From assembly GCA_003520545.1 (NCBI GenBank), contig DOUP01000079.1:1-9251 (forward strand): DNA of 9,251 nucleotides, read 5' to 3'. Under the pieces are notes generated by a model that did not search any database, had not been told where the DNA came from, and saw only the letters and a program-made list of their open reading frames with translations. Position 1 is the stretch's first letter. Every line of letters begins with the position of its first letter. Below are positions 5,006 through 9,251 of the stretch, piece by piece. The stretch is from Maritimibacter sp. (GTDB lineage: Bacteria > Pseudomonadota > Alphaproteobacteria > Rhodobacterales > Rhodobacteraceae). A program made the position numbers and the translations under genes.

Positions 5006-5785
5006 AAGCGAGGCCAAACGTCCGTAGCCATGATCTCCGCGCGCCGCGCGCCATTGGCAATAGGCACGCATCCGGGCTGAATAGAGCGGTTGCAGAGCGA
5101 CATACCGGTCCGTCACCGTGGCATCGCCGTAGGCCGCGAGAAAACCCGCGACCTCCTCGTCGCACAGGGGTTCGTTGCCGGCCATGGCCTGCATCGCGGG
5201 CGACAGGAAGATCGCCAGATCACTCGCCGCATCGCCGCGTGCGGGACATTGCCAGTCGATGAAGGTCACGCCCGCCTCGTTCACAAGCACGTTGGACGCC
5301 GTCGCGTCCCCATGCAGGAACACATGCTTCTGCGGGGGCAATTCGGCGGGCACCCTCGGCACCTTCCCGTTCATCGACAGGGTCTGCCGCACCATCGCAT
5401 CCTTGCGCAGATCAATGTCGCTCAAGGCCTCCGGGATCGGCTGCGCGTGTAACCTGGCCAGCGCCTGCGCCACCATTTCGACCCCGTCATCCGGCGTCCA
5501 GTTGTGACCGTCGATCCGCTTGTAAACGACCGTGTCGCCCTTGGCGTCGACCAATTCGGGGGCAAGACCGGTGCCTTTCAATGCCTTCAACGCCAACCGC
5601 TCCGACTGCACGTCGTTCCCGAAGATCGGCGTCTCGCCGCCCTCGCGAAAGCGCTTCACGATCCGGTTGCCCACGCGCCAGGTCTCGTTGGTGTTGCCAC
5701 CGGTCAAAAGCTCCCAGGCATCGCCCCCGTCGACGGCGCCCCGGGCGATCCAGTAATGGGCGAAATCAGCGTCCGGGGATGGCAC
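4988..5785 (-). CDS. APH/choline-kinase-like phosphotransferase
   Basis: This 265-residue protein has the aminoglycoside-phosphotransferase/choline-kinase fold, which transfers phosphate from ATP to a small-molecule hydroxyl. From the GTG at 5785, a nucleotide-loop-like ELLTGGNTNETWRV is at residues 25-38, the candidate ATP lysine is K44 (IVKRF), the catalytic loop HGDATASN at 158-165 and the metal-binding aspartate D177 in FIDWQ, followed by PARGDAASDLA. Motifs are intact, so it is probably active. The substrate cannot be told; resemblance is to general choline-kinase or phosphotransferase members more than to resistance enzymes. An ATG at 5833 would extend it by 16 residues, but AAGGGGAG ends 7 bases before the GTG and gives the better start. 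The gene overlaps the end of the upstream LOG gene by 20 bp and is probably co-transcribed with it. Confidence 0.82.
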   Translation of the reverse strand: MPSPDADFAHYWIARGAVDGGDAWELLTGGNTNETWRVGNRIVKRFREGGETPIFGNDVQSERLALKALKGTGLAPELVDAKGDTVVYKRIDGHNWTPDDGVEMVAQALARLHAQPIPEALSDIDLRKDAMVRQTLSMNGKVPRVPAELPPQKHVFLHGDATASNVLVNEAGVTFIDWQCPARGDAASDLAIFLSPAMQAMAGNEPLCDEEVAGFLAAYGDATVTDRYVALQPLYSARMRAYCQWRAARGDHGYGRLASLEKGAG

Positions 5786-6614
5786 CGCGCTTCTCCCCTT
5801 TACCTTCCCAGTTTTCCATCGCATCCAATGCATCCTGTGCCGTATCCACGAACCGGAAAAGCTTCAGATCAGCAGGTGAAATCGTCCCCGCCTCGGCCAG
5901 TGCATCCCAATTCACGATCATTTCCCAGAAGTCGCGCCCGAACAGCAGGATCGGGATCTGCTTCATCCGACCCGTTTGAATGAGCGTCAGGCTCTCGAAC
6001 AATTCGTCCAATGTCCCGAACCCGCCGGGGAACACGGCGATGGCCTCGGCCCGCATCAGGAAATGCATCTTCCGGATCGCGAAATAGTGGAAATTGAAGC
6101 ACAGCTCCGGTGTCACGTATTCGTTCGGGGCCTGTTCGTGCGGGAGCACGATATTCAACCCGATGGACACGCCGCCCGCATCCTGCGCCCCGCGACTGCC
6201 CGCTTCCATGACGCCGGGGCCCCCGCCGGTCACCACGACCTTTTCAAGCTCAGGGGTCTTCAGCCCCTCCAGTGTCAAAAGCCGCGCGAATTCCCGCGCC
6301 TCGTCGTAGTACTTCGCCAATCCCTTGAGCGTTTCGGTCCGCGCCTGATCGGCCTCCGCGGGGCGCGGCACGCGCGCACCGCCGAACATCACGACGGTGG
6401 ATTTGATCCCGGCTTCGTTCATGACCAGTTCGGGCTTCAAAAGCTCCAGTTGGAGCCTTACGGGCCGCAGCTCTTCACGTTGAAGAAAATCGGTATCGTC
6501 GAAGGCCAAGGCATAGGTCGAGGACCGTGTTTGCGGCGTATCCGGGATATGGTGGCTCGCCTCCCGGTCCTCGACCGAATGCCGGAACGGGTGGGCCCTG
6601 CTGTGTTCTGTCAT
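5766..6614 (-). CDS. LOG-family protein (TIGR00730-like Rossmann fold)
   Basis: This 282-residue protein carries the signature of the LOG/lysine-decarboxylase-like family: GGGPGVMEA (residues 130-138), an RKMHF stretch (181-185) and PGGFGTLDE (196-204). Characterised LOG members release free cytokinin bases from their riboside 5'-monophosphates; in bacteria they act as nucleotide 5'-monophosphate phosphoribohydrolases. The catalytic Arg and Glu of the motifs are present. An N-terminal region of about 70 residues precedes the core; compact LOG proteins are near 190 residues, so this belongs to the longer type. The start at 6614 is chosen because GAGAGG lies 8 bases upstream; the open frame continues to 6833 but that part overlaps dapD and looks non-coding. 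It is divergent from dapD across 91 bp and is followed by the overlapping phosphotransferase gene. The true substrate is unknown. Confidence 0.88.
   Translation of the reverse strand: MTEHSRAHPFRHSVEDREASHHIPDTPQTRSSTYALAFDDTDFLQREELRPVRLQLELLKPELVMNEAGIKSTVVMFGGARVPRPAEADQARTETLKGLAKYYDEAREFARLLTLEGLKTPELEKVVVTGGGPGVMEAGSRGAQDAGGVSIGLNIVLPHEQAPNEYVTPELCFNFHYFAIRKMHFLMRAEAIAVFPGGFGTLDELFESLTLIQTGRMKQIPILLFGRDFWEMIVNWDALAEAGTISPADLKLFRFVDTAQDALDAMENWEGKGEKRGAIPGR
5793..5800 (-). promoter_or_regulatory. Ribosome-binding site deciding the GTG start of the phosphotransferase
   Basis: On the minus strand this reads AAGGGGAG, an almost ideal Shine-Dalgarno sequence, 7 bases before GTG 5785. It lies within the last codons of the LOG gene, which implies translation of both from one transcript. 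Confidence 0.7.
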
Positions 6615-6635
6615 CTGCTCAACCTCTCTGCCGCA

Positions 6636-6664
6636 TTGCGCGGACGTATCCCAACCCTTATAGC
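6636..6664. promoter_or_regulatory. Candidate divergent promoters of dapD and the LOG gene
   Basis: Toward dapD, TTGCGC (6636-6641) is followed after 17 bases by TATAGC (6659-6664), about 40 bases before the dapD start. The same CTTATAG core read on the minus strand gives TATAAG (6657-6662), a possible -10 for the LOG gene, preceded 17 bases earlier by the weak TTTCGT. If both are right, the two promoters overlap and would compete. Consensus matching by eye only. Confidence 0.35.
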
Positions 6665-6705
6665 CTTGCGCCGAACCAGACGAAAACGGGATTTCGGGAG
6701 AAACC

Positions 6706-7525
<820 letters not shown>

Positions 7526-7533
<8 letters not shown>

Positions 7534-8107
7534 TCCTGTTGAAGACCTTCGCGCTGAGTTTGAAATGTTCCGTGAGGAATGCATCTGGTGCGTGACGGTC
7601 TTCAACACACACAAGGTTCTTTTCCATTCGGGTCAGGAAACGGATCGCATTCTCCGGAAAACCGCAGGTTGGTTTTTCTACGACTACAGCGTCATCTCGC
7701 AGGAATATGGCGTTGTTCTAGTGCATCGTATTACCGAAAAAGGAAGGTCTGGCTCCAACCAAAATCTTACATCGGACTATTTCGCTGACTGCCTGAGAAA
7801 GCAGGGGAAAGCCACCAGCGAAATTGATAGTCTACATGACGCACTTCAAGAATACGCTAGACGAGTAATCCAATCCCGCCGCAAGCTCGTCGCCCATAGA
7901 GACAAGGCAGCACTGACCAAGGGCATTCCACATTCGGAATGGCCTTTGGAGGAAGTCGACAAATTCCTACAGAATCTGAACAAATTCTGTGATGCAGTTG
8001 CGATTCAAGTAGGTGTGGACCCTCTTGATTTCTTGGCCACCAATGCGCCCGGCGATGCGATGGATCTCGTCCGGGCACTCGCCAAAACAGACTCACCCAG
8101 TAACTAA
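7526..8107 (+). CDS. AbiU2/HEPN-like protein, probable defence-type gene
   Basis: This 193-residue, mainly helical protein resembles AbiU2-type abortive-infection proteins as I remember them: a first helical pair with FNTHKVLF, then GWFFYDYSVISQEYGVVLVHRITEKG and NQNLTSDYF, then a long helix ending SRRKLVAHRDK (residues 117-126). R119 to H124 fits the R-x(4-6)-H motif of HEPN ribonuclease domains, which would make it a candidate RNase. The start is GTG 7526, inside the end of dapD; an alternative is ATG 7565 (residue 14). The coding sequence is clearly more A+T-rich than dapD or the exchanger gene, a sign of acquisition. No antitoxin-like partner is adjacent, and it would be transcribed from the dapD promoter. 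Family assignment is by memory of motifs, so moderate confidence; the coding call is firmer. Confidence 0.72.
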
Positions 8108-8113
8108 AACTGG
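8097..8113. terminator. Weak hairpin at the end of the AbiU2-like gene
   Basis: CCAGT (8097-8101) pairs with ACTGG (8109-8113) over a 7-base loop that contains the stop codon. It is followed by TCTGGTTGGTTTCC, not a proper T tract. It could be a remnant or poor terminator. Nothing else is recognisable in the 95 bases up to the exchanger start. Confidence 0.25.
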
Positions 8114-8202
8114 TCTGGTTGGTTTCCGTCACGCCATTCCTGCTCTTACCCCATGTATTCGGAACCGAGGGAACCCTCATTGGTCAAGCAGTGTTGGGAA
8201 CG

Positions 8203-9237
8203 ATGGTCGAAAGCTTTTCCAATCCCATCCTGTTTCTGGTCTTCGCCATTGCCGGCACAATCATCATCGCGGCCTCGATCAAGGCCACGCAGCTCGCTGA
8301 TGTGATCGCCGACCGCACGCGCATGGGCGAGGCGATGGTGGGCGGCATCGTTCTCGGCGGCGCGACCTCGCTTTCGGGCGTTGTCGTGTCCGTGACGGCC
8401 GCCGCGTCCGGCGATGCGAGCTTTGCCTTCTCGAACGCTGTCGGCGGCATCGCCGCGCAAACCTTGTTTCTGGCGCTTGCCGACCTGATCTACCGGAAAG
8501 CCAACCTCGAACATGCCGCCGCCGAACCTGCGAACATGTTCCAGGCGGTACTGCTCCTGATCCTCCTGTCGCTTCCCATCGCCGCCATGGCCGGGCCAGA
8601 AATGGCCTATTTCGGGATCCATCCGGCGTCCATCGCGCTCTTCCTCGCCTACCTCGCCGGGGTGAAACTGGCCACAGACGTGCGCGAGAGGCCGATGTGG
8701 GAACCCGTGGAAACCTCGGACACCCGCCACGACATGCCCGAACACGCGGAGGACGCGAGGAAATCGGCGCGCGGCCCGGTTACCGTGTTCATCATCCTCG
8801 CCGTCATCATGGCAGCCTCCGGCTGGGTCATCAGCCAGGTTGGCGGGCAGTTCATAACGCGTTTCGCCCTCACCTCGTCGCTGGTTGGTGCCCTTATCAC
8901 CGCCGTTGTCACCTCAATCCCCGAGCTTGTCACCACCCTCGTGGCCGTGCGCCGCGGTGCGCTGCAACTGGCCGTGGGGGGCATCATCGGCGGCAACACC
9001 TTTGACACGCTGTTTCTGGTGTTTTCCGATGTGGCCTATCGCGATGGGTCGCTGTTTCACGCCGTGGGCACAACCGACCTCTACTGGCTTGCCACCGGCA
9101 TTCTCCTGACCTCCATCCTCTTGTCCGGCCTGATCCTGCGCCAGCGTCAGGGCCCCGCCCGCATCGGGATCGAAAGCGTGTTGATGATCGCCGTTTACGC
9201 CACCGCCGTGGCGGTCGAAGTCTCCACCGCAAACTGA
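8203..9237 (+). CDS. CaCA-superfamily sodium/calcium-type exchanger, inner membrane
   Basis: About 344 residues with roughly ten hydrophobic segments and two alpha-repeats separated by a charged cytoplasmic loop (about residues 160-192), the layout of cation/Ca2+ exchangers. The second repeat is canonical: TSIPELVTT (237-245, with E241) then GGNTFDTL (263-270). The first reads GGATSLSGVVVSVTA (52-66) with SNAVGGIAAQT (77-87) and lacks the usual P-E pair. Transport direction and ion are therefore uncertain. The ATG at 8203 (MVESFSNPILFLVFAIAG) places the first membrane helix at the very start, as expected; a TTG at 8119 would add 28 residues that do not look like family sequence. Ribosome-binding support is poor, only GGGAA very close to the ATG. 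The preceding gene looks acquired, so the original upstream region may have been altered. An ATG three bases after the stop (9241) may begin the next gene. Confidence 0.82.
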   Translation: MVESFSNPILFLVFAIAGTIIIAASIKATQLADVIADRTRMGEAMVGGIVLGGATSLSGVVVSVTAAASGDASFAFSNAVGGIAAQTLFLALADLIYRKANLEHAAAEPANMFQAVLLLILLSLPIAAMAGPEMAYFGIHPASIALFLAYLAGVKLATDVRERPMWEPVETSDTRHDMPEHAEDARKSARGPVTVFIILAVIMAASGWVISQVGGQFITRFALTSSLVGALITAVVTSIPELVTTLVAVRRGALQLAVGGIIGGNTFDTLFLVFSDVAYRDGSLFHAVGTTDLYWLATGILLTSILLSGLILRQRQGPARIGIESVLMIAVYATAVAVEVSTAN

Positions 9238-9251
9238 GCGATGCTTGACAT

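Noticed and set aside
4988..5785. Aminoglycoside resistance gene
   Set aside because: The fold is APH-like, but gene context (coupled to LOG, native composition) and motif details do not point to a resistance enzyme.
9241..9251. Possible start of a next gene (ATG at 9241)
   Set aside because: Only 11 bases are visible and no ribosome-binding site is evident, so it cannot be supported.

Overview
The window reads as chromosomal DNA of a GC-rich alphaproteobacterium, most likely of the Rhodobacteraceae/Roseobacter group. This rests on the style of the UbiE, UbiB, DapD, LOG and exchanger proteins and on strong G/C bias at third codon positions. It is inferred from protein resemblance, not from any search.

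Layout. Bases 1-1786 hold the end of ubiE and all of ubiB, translationally coupled (ubiquinone biosynthesis). Bases 1812-4919 are a complete 3,108-bp mobile element with perfect 25-bp terminal inverted repeats and an 8-bp direct repeat (GAAATACC) at both outer edges. It carries an IS1595-type zinc-ribbon/DDE transposase and four passengers: a two-helix membrane protein of unknown function, a DUF6471-type small protein, a stand-alone GIY-YIG nuclease-like protein, and a winged-helix-like protein reading inward from the right end. The element lies 18 bp (to the first base of the target duplication) beyond the ubiB stop and separates ubiB from a strong intrinsic terminator now at 4981-5005. Removing the element and one target copy would place that terminator about 79 bp after ubiB.

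Bases 4988-6614 (minus strand) are a two-gene unit: a LOG-family protein followed by an APH/choline-kinase-like phosphotransferase whose GTG start lies inside the LOG gene. Divergent from it is dapD (6706-7533; lysine/diaminopimelate synthesis). The dapD stop overlaps the GTG start of a compositionally foreign gene (7526-8107) resembling AbiU2/HEPN abortive-infection proteins. The last gene (about 8203-9237) is a CaCA-type cation exchanger with an atypical first alpha-repeat.

The core genes are housekeeping. The two accessory insertions, the transposon after ubiB and the AbiU2-like gene after dapD, both sit at the 3' ends of conserved genes without damaging them. The transposon with its cargo is the most notable structure. 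No stretch longer than 300 bases lacks a gene.
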